This document shows positions 1 to 7,951 of a stretch of 64,000 nt of DNA, one piece after another; positions within the stretch are counted from its first letter, which is position 1; the number at the start of each line of letters is the position of its first letter. The position numbers were made by a program, and so were the translations under genes. The notes below the pieces were generated by a model. It saw only the letters and a list, made by a program, of their open reading frames with translations. It was not told the DNA's origin and searched no databases. This DNA comes from Campylobacterales bacterium (lineage in GTDB: Bacteria; Campylobacterota; Campylobacteria; Campylobacterales; Sulfurimonadaceae): contig JACUTT010000001.1 in the NCBI GenBank assembly GCA_014859655.1, positions 59,006-123,005 on the forward strand, read 5' to 3'.

Positions 1-1019
1 TGGATAAACTCAAAAGCTATCTGCTCTCTAACTTTTCGCAGATCTATTTTTCTATCTTTTTGCCGCTCTTTGTCATCGCCTCGGTGATCATGCTCGTCAA
101 AATTGCCGCCATTACCGCTATCATCCAGCTGAGTTTCCTTGAGATGGTGCAGCTCTACCTCTTTATGCTTCCCGAGCTGCTCTTTTATACCCTGCCGATC
201 ACTTTTTTCATCTCGGCCGTGATGACGGTGGCAAAACTCTCTTTTGATTACGAAATGATCGTCATCTTTTCTCTGGGAGTAAAACCCTCGAGCGTATTGA
301 AGTTTTTTGCCAAACTGGCACTCGTGCAGAGTCTTCTGCTTATCTTCATCTTTTTTGTTTTGGTCCCGCATACGACAAATCTTTACAAGAACTTCATCAA
401 GGTCAAGACCACCGAGGCGAAGTTCAATATAGAGGCCTCGGAGTATGGGCATAAATTCGGTGACTGGCTGATTTTTGTCGGAAAAGACAGCGAGGACGGG
501 ACCTTCAGCGATGTCATCTTGTTCAATCAGCAAACTGAAGAGGAGACACTGCTCCTGGCTGAGCATGCCGATATTATCACCCTTGCCGGCGCGTTAAAGC
601 TTCAGCTGCACCAGGGAAAAGGCTTCAACTACACCAAAGACTCCCTCACGCAGATGAGCTACAGAAAGATGTATATCAATGACACGACCGAAACTGACAC
701 AAGTGAGTACAGAAACACCTTGCAGTTTTGGCTCAACCCAGACGCGCGTGCAAAGATGACGCGCAAGTTCACCATCAACATGCTTGTCGCGCTCTTTCCT
801 CTGCTGAGTGTTTTTCTTGTTCCTACAATAGGGATCGTCAATGTACGCCACCAAAAAAGCTATACCTATGCCTATGTCTTTTTGGCCGTGCTTCTTTACT
901 ACGGCACTGCCTTTGTGCTCGCCGAGCGCCTTGGACTCTACACTATCGCCATCGTCGCCATCTCCACGCTCCTCCCTGTCATCTATCTCTACCGACAGAA
1001 AATAGTAAAACGCTACTGA
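1..1019 (+). CDS. LptF/LptG-family permease (5' end cut by window)
   Basis: This is a YjgP/YjgQ-type membrane subunit of the LPS export machine (LptBFGC), which moves LPS from the inner membrane toward the outer membrane. The reading frame is open from base 3 (DKLKSYLLSNFSQIYF), and bases 1-2 are 'tg', so the start codon is probably an ATG missing one base at the window edge. It shows the family layout: two or three N-terminal membrane helices, a periplasmic domain around residues 120-240, and a hydrophobic C-terminal block of about three helices ending in a basic tail (RQKIVKRY). Whether it is LptF or LptG cannot be told from this copy alone. Its stop overlaps the truA start by one base, so the two are probably co-transcribed. 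Confidence 0.85.
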   Translation, partial: DKLKSYLLSNFSQIYFSIFLPLFVIASVIMLVKIAAITAIIQLSFLEMVQLYLFMLPELLFYTLPITFFISAVMTVAKLSFDYEMIVIFSLGVKPSSVLKFFAKLALVQSLLLIFIFFVLVPHTTNLYKNFIKVKTTEAKFNIEASEYGHKFGDWLIFVGKDSEDGTFSDVILFNQQTEEETLLLAEHADIITLAGALKLQLHQGKGFNYTKDSLTQMSYRKMYINDTTETDTSEYRNTLQFWLNPDARAKMTRKFTINMLVALFPLLSVFLVPTIGIVNVRHQKSYTYAYVFLAVLLYYGTAFVLAERLGLYTIAIVAISTLLPVIYLYRQKIVKRY

Positions 1020-1747
1020 TGCGGATCAAACTCATACTCTCCTACAACGGAAGCGCCTTTGAAGGTTCCCAGGTACAAAAGCATACGGCCAACACCATTA
1101 TGGGAAGGCTCTACAGAGCCTTCGAAATGCTCAATATTCAGACCAAACTCCATGCCAGCGGCCGTACCGACGCAGGGGTTCATGCCTTCAAACAGGTGAT
1201 GCACTGCGAGATTCCTCCCTTCTGGGCTAATCTTGACAAACTCAAAGAGCATCTGCAGTTTCGTCTTCCCGAGTCCATCAAGATACGCCATCTCAGCGAG
1301 GCAAGCGAGCATTTTCATTCGCGCTATAGCGCCAAACGCAGGGCCTACCGCTACCTGCTCTGCGATGAGGAGAGCAACCCTTTTGAGGGCGGTTTTGTTA
1401 CCTTCACCCGCTCAAAAATAGACATTGAAGCCCTTACCGAGGCGATAGCCCTTTTTGAGGGCGAGCATGACTTTGCGCTTTTCAAAAAAAGCGGGGGAGC
1501 TTCGGGGAGCGCTGTACGCACCATCTTCAAGACCCGGGTCTACCGCTACAAGAACAAGACCGTTCTCTATTTTGAGGCGAACGGCTTTTTGCGCTCACAG
1601 ATCCGCCTGATGGTGGCCTTTTTGCTCAAGATCAGCGAGAAGAGCCTGAGCAAAGAGCAGCTTCTGGAACAGCTGAACAACCGCAAGGTCTACAACACCC
1701 GCCCCGCTCCGCCCAACGGCCTCTATCTTTCCAACATCATCTATTAA
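1019..1747 (+). CDS. truA: tRNA pseudouridine(38-40) synthase TruA
   Basis: TruA makes pseudouridine at positions 38-40 of the tRNA anticodon arm. The ATG at 1019 shares its A with the TGA of the upstream permease gene. This start gives a 242-residue protein beginning MRIKLILSYNGSAFEGSQVQ, the normal TruA N-terminus; the same frame stays open further upstream, but only across the permease gene. The catalytic motif GRTDAGVHA, with its nucleophilic Asp, is present near residue 45, followed by typical TruA blocks (RAYRYLL; FEANGFLRSQIRLMV). The length is normal for bacterial TruA, and no truncation is seen. It faces the eptA-like gene, with only 12 bases between the two stops. Confidence 0.95.
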   Translation: MRIKLILSYNGSAFEGSQVQKHTANTIMGRLYRAFEMLNIQTKLHASGRTDAGVHAFKQVMHCEIPPFWANLDKLKEHLQFRLPESIKIRHLSEASEHFHSRYSAKRRAYRYLLCDEESNPFEGGFVTFTRSKIDIEALTEAIALFEGEHDFALFKKSGGASGSAVRTIFKTRVYRYKNKTVLYFEANGFLRSQIRLMVAFLLKISEKSLSKEQLLEQLNNRKVYNTRPAPPNGLYLSNIIY

Positions 1748-1759
1748 AAAATTACTTGG

Positions 1760-3343
1760 CTACTCTGCCCAAAAGAGATCAAGCTCTTTTTCATAGGCGT
1801 CTGTCGAGACCTTAAACAGACCCAGCAAAGAGTCAAAGAGGTTGTCGTGAGAGAACTCTTTGTCTTTTTTTGCCCGTAACGCGATTGTATTGATATCAAA
1901 GCCCTCGCTAAACCACATCACTGCCGGTACATGCTTTTGCACTTGTGGCGCGATGAAGTAAGGCAGGCCATGCAGATAGACACCATTTTCGCCCAAGGAC
2001 TCGCCATGGTCGGACACATAAATCATAGCCGTGTCCATAGTTTCGCTGTTGGACTTTAAAAAATCGATGGTCTTGGCCAAAAAGTAGTCCGTATATAAGA
2101 GGGCATTGTCATACGCATTGTTAATTTCCTCATCCGTACACTCTTGGAGCTGGTTTGTCTTGCACACGGGCAAAAACTTTTCAAACTCTTTTGGATAACG
2201 CTTATAATACGCCGGGCCGTGATTTCCCATCTGATGCAATACAATAAGGATATTATTGTTTTCTGTCTTTTCTATAAAGTCTTGAAGGCCGATGAGCATT
2301 GCTTCATCTCTGCATTCACCATTATCACAAAACTCTTCATTGCCAATGTGCTTGTAATCCTCATACTCGACGCGCAACGCAACGCCTTTTGAATCAGAGT
2401 TGTTGTCTTGCCACAAAACTTTGACACCGGCATGCTTTAAAACATCAAGCACATTTTCTGTTGATGCGGCTTTTGCATCATTGTAATCATTTCGACCAAG
2501 TCTTGAAAACATGCACGGAACAGATACCGCGGTAGAGGTTCCGCAAGAGTAGATGTTTGAAAAATTGATCACGTTTTTCAGTTTGAGCTCCGGATTGGTC
2601 TCTTGCGCGTAGCCGTTTAAAGAAAAATGATCCGCCCGGGCAGTTTCGCCGACCACGAGTATAAGGACCTTTTTTCTATCCCCCTCCTTGTTTATTGCCG
2701 CATCAAGGCCCAGCTGTTCTGCTGCAACCTCGCCTTTGGACGCATTCAAACCTATATATTTGCCCAAGGAGTAAATGTAGTATGTCAGATTGCTGTAAAA
2801 ACGCAGCGACTTATTTTCTCTTAAAAACGAGGCGTAAAAATCACTAAATGCAAACATCAGTGCAAAAACAATCGTAAAAGCCCCTGTTGTGACCTTCACT
2901 TTTGATACCAACTCTTTTTTCCATGGCTTGTGTTCAATTGTGCTCTTATAGAGAATAAAAGAAGGCAAAACGCCTAAAAATAAAAAGTAAAGTAAAACCT
3001 TGTAACTAAAGAGATCACTTGCTTCATTCACGTTTGTTTCAACAATGTTTTGGATCATGATGTCGTCTATGACAACATTGTAGGTCAACATAAAATAGCT
3101 GCTTAAAGAAGAAGCGATCAGCACAACTATAAGCATAGGTTTGAGCGTATATCGGGTGCTGGTAAAATGGAACAAAAAGACGAGAAGGGTTATAAACACA
3201 AAAAATATTGAGAGCAAAAAGCCGATATTTTGAAAATTCAGAGGGTAGGCTTCACTAACATTGTGCCAAAACGACAGATTGTTTGCAATCACTAAAAAAA
3301 GCGAGACTGCAAATATGGCTTGTAAACTTGTAATTTTTTTCAT
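1760..3343 (-). CDS. eptA: Lipid A phosphoethanolamine transferase (EptA/MCR family)
   Basis: This inner-membrane enzyme of 527 residues would move phosphoethanolamine from phosphatidylethanolamine onto lipid A or another surface acceptor. About five hydrophobic helices fill residues 1-175, and a sulfatase-fold periplasmic domain follows. Family active-site elements are visible: GETAR (Glu near 233), CGTSTAVSVPCMFS (candidate catalytic Thr at 269/271), HQMGNHGPAYY, and SDHGESLGENG with the Asp-His zinc pair, then YLHG. Paired cysteines in the periplasmic part fit the disulfide-rich family. In Campylobacter a relative (EptC) also modifies the flagellar rod protein, so the exact acceptor here is uncertain. 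It is a single-gene unit with its own promoter at 3374-3379, divergent from htpG. Confidence 0.9.
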   Translation of the reverse strand: MKKITSLQAIFAVSLFLVIANNLSFWHNVSEAYPLNFQNIGFLLSIFFVFITLLVFLFHFTSTRYTLKPMLIVVLIASSLSSYFMLTYNVVIDDIMIQNIVETNVNEASDLFSYKVLLYFLFLGVLPSFILYKSTIEHKPWKKELVSKVKVTTGAFTIVFALMFAFSDFYASFLRENKSLRFYSNLTYYIYSLGKYIGLNASKGEVAAEQLGLDAAINKEGDRKKVLILVVGETARADHFSLNGYAQETNPELKLKNVINFSNIYSCGTSTAVSVPCMFSRLGRNDYNDAKAASTENVLDVLKHAGVKVLWQDNNSDSKGVALRVEYEDYKHIGNEEFCDNGECRDEAMLIGLQDFIEKTENNNILIVLHQMGNHGPAYYKRYPKEFEKFLPVCKTNQLQECTDEEINNAYDNALLYTDYFLAKTIDFLKSNSETMDTAMIYVSDHGESLGENGVYLHGLPYFIAPQVQKHVPAVMWFSEGFDINTIALRAKKDKEFSHDNLFDSLLGLFKVSTDAYEKELDLFWAE

Positions 3344-3373
3344 CTAAAATGTACCTTATTGATTTGAAAGCGT

Positions 3374-3379
3374 ATTATA
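3374..3379 (-). promoter_or_regulatory. -10 element for the eptA-like gene
   Basis: Read on the minus strand this is TATAAT, preceded by TTTTG. It lies about 30 bases upstream of the ATG at 3343, with an AAGG ribosome site between. No clear -35 box is seen, as is usual for sigma-70 promoters in this phylum. Confidence 0.55.
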
Positions 3380-3481
3380 CAAAATTTATGTGTAATATTA
3401 ATTAAGGACAATGTTAGGTCTTACACCAAATAGCTTAGTCCATTACACTAAGCTTCATTGACAATACTTGAATAATGATAG

Positions 3482-3497
3482 ATTTTTTTGCTATAAT
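3482..3497 (+). promoter_or_regulatory. Extended -10 promoter of htpG
   Basis: A T-run followed by TGCTATAAT (TATAAT at 3492-3497) gives the T-rich plus extended -10 pattern of Campylobacterota sigma-70 promoters. A TTGACA lies at 3458-3463, but it is 28 bases from the -10, too far to be a normal -35. No CIRCE or HspR-type inverted repeat was seen between the promoter and htpG. The ribosome site AGGAG is at 3521-3525. Confidence 0.7.
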
Positions 3498-3532
3498 CGC
3501 AGCCACAAAAATTTCACTACAGGAGCTATTTT

Positions 3533-5425
3533 ATGGCAAAACATCAGTTTCAAACGGAAGTCAATCAAATTTTACAATTGATGATTCATTCACTGTATTC
3601 CAACAAAGAGATCTTTTTACGCGAGCTTGTCTCCAACGCCTCGGATGCGCTGGACAAGCTCAATATGCTTGTCTTGACGCATGATGACTATAAAAACATC
3701 CCCTTCGATGCGCGTATCGACATACGTATAGACAAAGAAGCGCGCCAGCTTGTTCTCTCAGACAGCGGTATCGGTATGAATGAAGCCGATCTGATCGAAA
3801 ACCTCGGTACAATCGCAAAGTCGGGAACCAAAGCCTTTCTTGCCAACCTTTCGGGTGATCAGAAAAAAGACTCCCAGCTGATCGGACAGTTCGGCGTCGG
3901 TTTTTACGCCTCTTTTATGGTGGCCGACAAGGTCGAAGTGATCTCGAAAAAAGCCGGCGAAGAGAAGGCCTACAAGTGGACTTCAGAGGGCACCGGCGAG
4001 TATGACCTTGAAGAGTCGACGCGCGAGAGTCACGGAACGACCATCATCATGCACCTTAAAAAAGAGGAAGACGAGTTCTTAGAGCCTCACCGCATTGATA
4101 GCATCATCAAGAAGTACTCCAACCATATCCCCTTCCCTATCTTTATGGACAAGGAGCACTTCGTTCCTGCGCAAAAAGACGAGGAGGGAAAAGAGACCAC
4201 ACCCTCTTCGACTGAGATCAAAAACGAGCAGATTAACAAGGCAAACGCCCTGTGGAGCATCTCAAAAGCCGATATCAGTGATGAAGAGTACAAAGATTTT
4301 TACAAGAGCATCTCTCATGATTCGGGCGAGCCTATCACCTGGATGCACAACAAGGCTGAGGGTGCGATAGAGTACACGACACTCTTTTACATCCCTGAAA
4401 AAGCGCCGATGGATCTGTACCGTGTTGATTATCAGACAGGAATCAAGCTCTATATCAACCGTGTTTTCATCACCGACGATGAAAAAGAGCTTATGCCTAC
4501 CTACCTGCGCTTCTTGCGCGGGGTGATCGACTCCAAAGACCTTCCGCTCAACGTCAGCCGCGAGATCTTGCAGTCTAACCCTATTATGGCAAAGATCAAA
4601 AACTCTTCGGTCAAGAAGGTCCTTTCTGATCTTGCAAAAATGGCTAAAAAAGAGAGCGAGAAGTATGAGAAGTTCTATACTCAGTTTGGAAACTGTCTCA
4701 AAGAGGGAATCTACTCCGACTACGGCAACCGCGAAAGACTACTGGAACTGCTGCAGTTCAACACGCTCAAATCTGATAAAAAAGTAAGCATCGAAGAGTT
4801 CGTCAAGAATGTAGACGAAGAGAAAAAAGAGATCTACTACATCACGGGTAAGATGTCGCTTGCCATGCTTAAAAACTCCCCCTCCCTGGAGCGTTTCAAG
4901 GCAAAAGGGATCGACGTCCTTGTGCTGAACGAAGAGATCGACACCATCGTCTTCCCGATGGTGAATGAGTACAAAGAGTACAGCTTCGTCAACGTTTCCG
5001 ACGCGAAGTTTGAAGAGAGCGAAGAGGAGAAAAAAGCGGAAGAGGAGACAAGCAAAGAATTTGATACCCTGATCAAAGAGTTCAAAGAGGCCCTTGGCGA
5101 TAGCGTCAAAGCCGTTGAGATCACCTCTTCGCTCACCGACTCTCCGGTCTGTCTACGCATCGACAAAGAGGATCCGAGCTACATGATGGCGCAAATGATG
5201 GCACAAATGGGTAACAACGCTGATTTCCCTCCGGTCAAGCCGATCCTGCAGATCAACCCGAAACACGAGATCCTTTCCAAGCTCAAAGACTCCGCGGACC
5301 AGAACCTCATCAACGATGCGGCCCATGTCCTTCTTGATCAGGCGAAGATTTTTGAGGGGATGGAAGTCGAAGATACAGCGGCCTTTATCTCTCGAATGAA
5401 CCGCATTATGTCAAAAGCTCTATAA
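3533..5425 (+). CDS. htpG: Molecular chaperone HtpG (Hsp90)
   Basis: This is the cytosolic ATP-dependent Hsp90 chaperone, 630 residues, the usual HtpG length. The N-terminal GHKL ATPase motifs are intact: ELVSNASDALDKL, DSGIGMNEADL, LGTIAKSGT and IGQFGVGFYASFM. The middle domain carries RVFITDDEKELMPTYLRFL and GVIDSKDLPLNVSREILQ. The C-terminal dimerisation domain ends ISRMNRIMSKAL. The ATG at 3533 is supported by AGGAG eight bases upstream and by the normal N-terminus (FQTEVNQILQLMIHSLYSN). The last codons (AAA GCT CTA TAA) are part of a tandemly repeated hairpin unit that continues downstream. Confidence 0.97.
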   Translation: MAKHQFQTEVNQILQLMIHSLYSNKEIFLRELVSNASDALDKLNMLVLTHDDYKNIPFDARIDIRIDKEARQLVLSDSGIGMNEADLIENLGTIAKSGTKAFLANLSGDQKKDSQLIGQFGVGFYASFMVADKVEVISKKAGEEKAYKWTSEGTGEYDLEESTRESHGTTIIMHLKKEEDEFLEPHRIDSIIKKYSNHIPFPIFMDKEHFVPAQKDEEGKETTPSSTEIKNEQINKANALWSISKADISDEEYKDFYKSISHDSGEPITWMHNKAEGAIEYTTLFYIPEKAPMDLYRVDYQTGIKLYINRVFITDDEKELMPTYLRFLRGVIDSKDLPLNVSREILQSNPIMAKIKNSSVKKVLSDLAKMAKKESEKYEKFYTQFGNCLKEGIYSDYGNRERLLELLQFNTLKSDKKVSIEEFVKNVDEEKKEIYYITGKMSLAMLKNSPSLERFKAKGIDVLVLNEEIDTIVFPMVNEYKEYSFVNVSDAKFEESEEEKKAEEETSKEFDTLIKEFKEALGDSVKAVEITSSLTDSPVCLRIDKEDPSYMMAQMMAQMGNNADFPPVKPILQINPKHEILSKLKDSADQNLINDAAHVLLDQAKIFEGMEVEDTAAFISRMNRIMSKAL

Positions 5426-5530
5426 GCTTTCTTTAGAAAAGCTCTATAAGCTTTCTTTAGAAAAGTGCTTTAGCACTTTCTTTAGAAAGGCCCTTTAGGC
5501 CTTTTGAGAGCAAAGAGACTCTTTGCTCTC
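5413..5530 (+). repeat. Serial hairpin array after htpG (termination region)
   Basis: Five small inverted repeats follow one another. Two are identical 24-base units (5413-5436 and 5437-5460), each with AAAGCT-CTATA-AGCTTT; then come AAAGTGC-TTTA-GCACTTT, AAAGGCC-CTTTA-GGCCTTT, and a perfect 25-base palindrome GAGAGCAAAGAG/CTCTTTGCTCTC at 5506-5530. The first four units share the spacer CTTTAGAAA or a variant of it. The first unit contains the htpG stop codon, so the second is a duplicated copy of the gene end. No long T-run follows, so strong intrinsic termination is not certain. Confidence 0.7.
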
Positions 5531-5563
5531 ATTCCCCTTACATTATCATCATATTAAAATCTA

Positions 5564-5575
5564 TTTTGCTATAAT
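5564..5575 (+). promoter_or_regulatory. Orphan extended -10 promoter upstream of the decayed regulator
   Basis: TTTTGCTATAAT matches the promoter style of the window (TATAAT at 5570-5575). The regulator similarity begins almost at once downstream with no start codon in frame, which suggests that the promoter survived while the gene start was lost. Confidence 0.5.
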
Positions 5576-6160
5576 GGCCACACAAATGAGACCCGTCCTT
5601 ACGAAAATCTGACTGTACTTATTGTCAAAGACAATGGTGATGCACGCGCACTCTTGAAATCTCTGGCCGAATTTTACTTCAAGTATGTCTACGCTGCCAA
5701 AGATGGGCGCGAGAGTATAGAGCTTTTCCAAAAATACAAGCCCGACATCATCTTGACCGACATTCAGATGCCCTGCATGAGCGGCATAGAGATGGTGGCT
5801 GAGATACGCAAAGCCTGATCATCTTTCTCTTTGCCTACAACAATGTCTCCATGCTTCTTCAAGCCATTGTCCTCAAAGCCGATGCCTATCCTGTCAAGCC
5901 TTTTTAATACAAAGAACTTCTTTCAAAAACCTCTGTGAACCTCCCCTCTGTCTGCCTTGAAAGCAAACCGCACACTGAGCTTTCCAAGAGAGAGTATGGG
6001 GTATTTCTTGACATGACCAGAAGGATCAAGTCTGTCGACATCGCCTCAAAGCATGATCTCAAATCAAAAAACCGTCGGCACCTACCGTAAGCGAATCTTT
6101 GAAAAGCTTCATATGACAAGCAATGCCGAACTTATCAAGTATCAACAACGCAAAAAATAT
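5576..6160 (+). pseudogene. Broken LuxR/NarL-type response regulator
   Basis: Joining three reading frames recovers a receiver domain plus a LuxR-type helix-turn-helix. Frame one (from about 5609) reads LTVLIVKDNGDARALL, then ILTDIQMPCMSGIEM, with the phospho-acceptor Asp in TDIQMP, and ends at TGA 5816-5818. The next frame continues IIFLFAYNNV and DAYPVKPF, the usual receiver end with its Lys, and meets TAA at 5905-5907. It then gives SKREYGVFLDMTRRIKSVDI. After a further one-base shift near 6069 comes KTVGTYRKRIFEKLHMTSNA, the recognition part of the HTH. At least two frameshifts and one internal stop, plus the absent start, make it non-functional. One acidic-pocket residue is also changed (VKDN instead of VEDN). 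Confidence 0.85.
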
Positions 6161-6314
6161 ACTCTGCCAAGAGAGCAAAGGGACCGGAATCGGTCTATAT
6201 GTGTCAAAAATGATCATTGAAGACAATACGAGAAGGGTCTTGAGCGTTGCCAACCATAACAAGGGCGCCGTCTTCACCATCTCTATGAAGGCGAAGAGAG
6301 ACGACTCTATCTGA
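6159..6314 (+). pseudogene. C-terminal remnant of a sensor histidine kinase
   Basis: About 50 codons read ESKGTGIGLYVSKMIIEDN and later NHNKGAVFTISM, the G2 box and last strands of a HATPase_c domain. Nothing of the phospho-acceptor or sensor part is present, and the fragment follows directly on the broken regulator. The likely origin is a deletion joining the end of a regulator gene to the end of its partner kinase gene. The TGA at 6312-6314 overlaps the 3' end of the convergent gene by a few bases. Confidence 0.8.
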
Positions 6315-7512
6315 ATATGCCTGCCACCATCACCGAGATAATCCTCCCCTTGAGCGTCTCATCCTTGTAAAGGCTCTGGGCATTCTCTACATAAGTCGTC
6401 GCCTCCGGATCAAAAAGCACGAGATCAGCTACCTGTGTCTCTTCGATAAGCCCGCTGTTTTTCTTGATCATCCTTGCCGGTGTCAAGGAGACCATTTCGC
6501 TGAGTTTGGAAAGGCTGATCAAACCGCTTTTGACAAGCTTGCTATAGTACAAGGGCAGGATCTCCTCTATCGCTTCCGTCCCATAAGCCGCATCATAAAA
6601 GGCGACCTCTTTATGGACCTTAGACTGCAAAGAGTGGAGCGAAGTCAACATGTCGATCTCTCCTTTTTTCAAGGACTCCCTCAGGCTCTCTTTTCCTTTT
6701 TCATCGGCAAGGGGCGGAAATATCTTTGCGTAGGTATTAAAACCTGAGCAGGCCTTGTCGTCGAGTGCCAGATGGTGGATAGAGATCTCGGAAAAAACCT
6801 TGACGCCTTCTTTCTTTGCCTGGGTGATCATCTCTATCGAACGGCGGGTAAAGAGCCCTTTGAAGAGCACCTGCACATCAAAATAACGCGCTATCTCTAT
6901 CATCTTGCTCACATGGATGATCTCTCCGAGCACGGAAATACCAGGAAGCCCCAAAGAGGCGGAGACAGTGCCCTCAAACATCACCCCGTTTCCGTTAAGC
7001 GCCTTGTCTTGAGCCGAACAAAAGACCGTTCCCTCGTACATCTTCATATACTCGAAAATGCGGCGGATGAGATTGTTGTCGACCGAACTGATAAGCGAGG
7101 GGGCCACAGCGCCCTTTTTGAGAAGGATGGCGATGTTGCTCAAAGCTCTCTCATCTTGTGTCGCACAGACAGCGGACTCTATTTGTGTGCCCTCGAGCTT
7201 TCGGTCCAGCACGAACTCCAAAACGATCTCATTATTGATAGCGGGTTCGCTCCAGGGATTTAAGACAAGCGTCGTCACCCCGCCTTTAAGCGCGGCCCTG
7301 GAGAGGGCGTGAAGACGTGAAGCATTTAGCTGGCCGTCGCTGAGCGAAACATTCAGATCGATCAGTCCGGGAAGAAGGTAGGCACCTTTTGCATCAAGTG
7401 TATCGTCTCCTTCAAGAGAGGGTGCGATTTTAGCGATCAGTCCATCGCGTATCTCTACATCGGCCCTTCTTTCGCCTCTCGCGTCACACAAAATCGCATT
7501 TTTGATAATCAT
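6307..7512 (-). CDS. Dihydroorotase-like protein lacking the HxH metal motif (PyrC2-like)
   Basis: This amidohydrolase-fold protein of 401 residues resembles type I dihydroorotases (MIIKNAILCDARGERRADVE; YLLPGLIDLNVSL; KGGVTTLVLNP; C-terminal ADLVLFDPEA). Where active enzymes have DxHVHLRxPG, it reads DLNVSLSDGQLN, so both metal-binding histidines are missing. Like the inactive PyrX/PyrC' partners of aspartate transcarbamoylase, it may be structural rather than catalytic; that role is inference. The ATG at 7512 is preferred because GGAAA lies just upstream and the family N-terminus begins there; an upstream start at 7572 would add 20 residues without family character. The gene diverges from a cytochrome gene. 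Confidence 0.8.
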   Translation of the reverse strand: MIIKNAILCDARGERRADVEIRDGLIAKIAPSLEGDDTLDAKGAYLLPGLIDLNVSLSDGQLNASRLHALSRAALKGGVTTLVLNPWSEPAINNEIVLEFVLDRKLEGTQIESAVCATQDERALSNIAILLKKGAVAPSLISSVDNNLIRRIFEYMKMYEGTVFCSAQDKALNGNGVMFEGTVSASLGLPGISVLGEIIHVSKMIEIARYFDVQVLFKGLFTRRSIEMITQAKKEGVKVFSEISIHHLALDDKACSGFNTYAKIFPPLADEKGKESLRESLKKGEIDMLTSLHSLQSKVHKEVAFYDAAYGTEAIEEILPLYYSKLVKSGLISLSKLSEMVSLTPARMIKKNSGLIEETQVADLVLFDPEATTYVENAQSLYKDETLKGRIISVMVAGIFR

Positions 7513-7532
7513 TAAATTTCCTGTTTTTATTC

Positions 7533-7542
7533 TTGCTATAAT
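7533..7542 (+). promoter_or_regulatory. Extended -10 promoter for the small cytochrome c
   Basis: TTGCTATAAT (TATAAT at 7537-7542) lies about 33 bases upstream of the ATG at 7576, within the divergent spacer shared with the dihydroorotase-like gene. Confidence 0.65.
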
Positions 7543-7575
7543 TTTAACGAAAAAACTCTCTATAAAAGGCATTCA

Positions 7576-7950
7576 ATGAGGAAAAACATGCTTCTTGTAG
7601 CGCTGCTGCCGCTTTTGTCTTTGTACGGTGATGCCAGCACCTACACAAAAGGTGAGATCCTCTATGCACAAAAAGGATGTAACGGCTGCCACGGCATCTA
7701 CGGCGAGGGACTGAGCAACTACCCGCGTATTGTCCACAAGCCCCACTATCTGCTTGTCAAGAAGCTGAAGTTTTACCGCAGCAAAAAAGGGGTGATGAAC
7801 CAGACCGCGCAGATCATGATCCCTTTTGCCGAAAACCTGAGTGACAGCGAGATAAACTACCTCTCAGTCTATCTTTCACAATACAAAGTCGATGAAAACG
7901 CGCCTAAATACGAGATGCCGTTTGAGACCTGGGGAGACGGGGGGAGCTAA
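7576..7950 (+). CDS. Small periplasmic c-type cytochrome
   Basis: This 124-residue protein has a signal peptide (MRKNMLLVALLPLLSLYG) and one haem-binding CNGCH motif near residue 36, followed by GIYGEGLSNYPRI. A later methionine (QIMIPFA) is a plausible sixth ligand. It belongs to the single-haem cytochrome c class I (c553-like) group and would carry electrons in the periplasm; its partner is unknown. A second ATG at 7588 is possible, but the first gives the signal peptide a better basic N-terminus. It ends one base before the stop codon of the convergent thioredoxin gene. Confidence 0.85.
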   Translation: MRKNMLLVALLPLLSLYGDASTYTKGEILYAQKGCNGCHGIYGEGLSNYPRIVHKPHYLLVKKLKFYRSKKGVMNQTAQIMIPFAENLSDSEINYLSVYLSQYKVDENAPKYEMPFETWGDGGS

Positions 7951-7951
7951 A

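Noticed and set aside
728..1018. Upstream extension of truA by 97 codons
   Set aside because: It overlaps the permease gene in another frame, is Arg/Cys-rich and unlike TruA; the ATG at 1019 gives the normal N-terminus.
3458..3463. TTGACA as a -35 box for htpG
   Set aside because: It is 28 bases from the TATAAT at 3492; the usual gap is about 17, and promoters in this phylum do not need it.
5413..5530. CRISPR array
   Set aside because: The repeats are adjacent, only about 24 bases long, themselves palindromic and without unique spacers of CRISPR size; there are no cas genes in the window.
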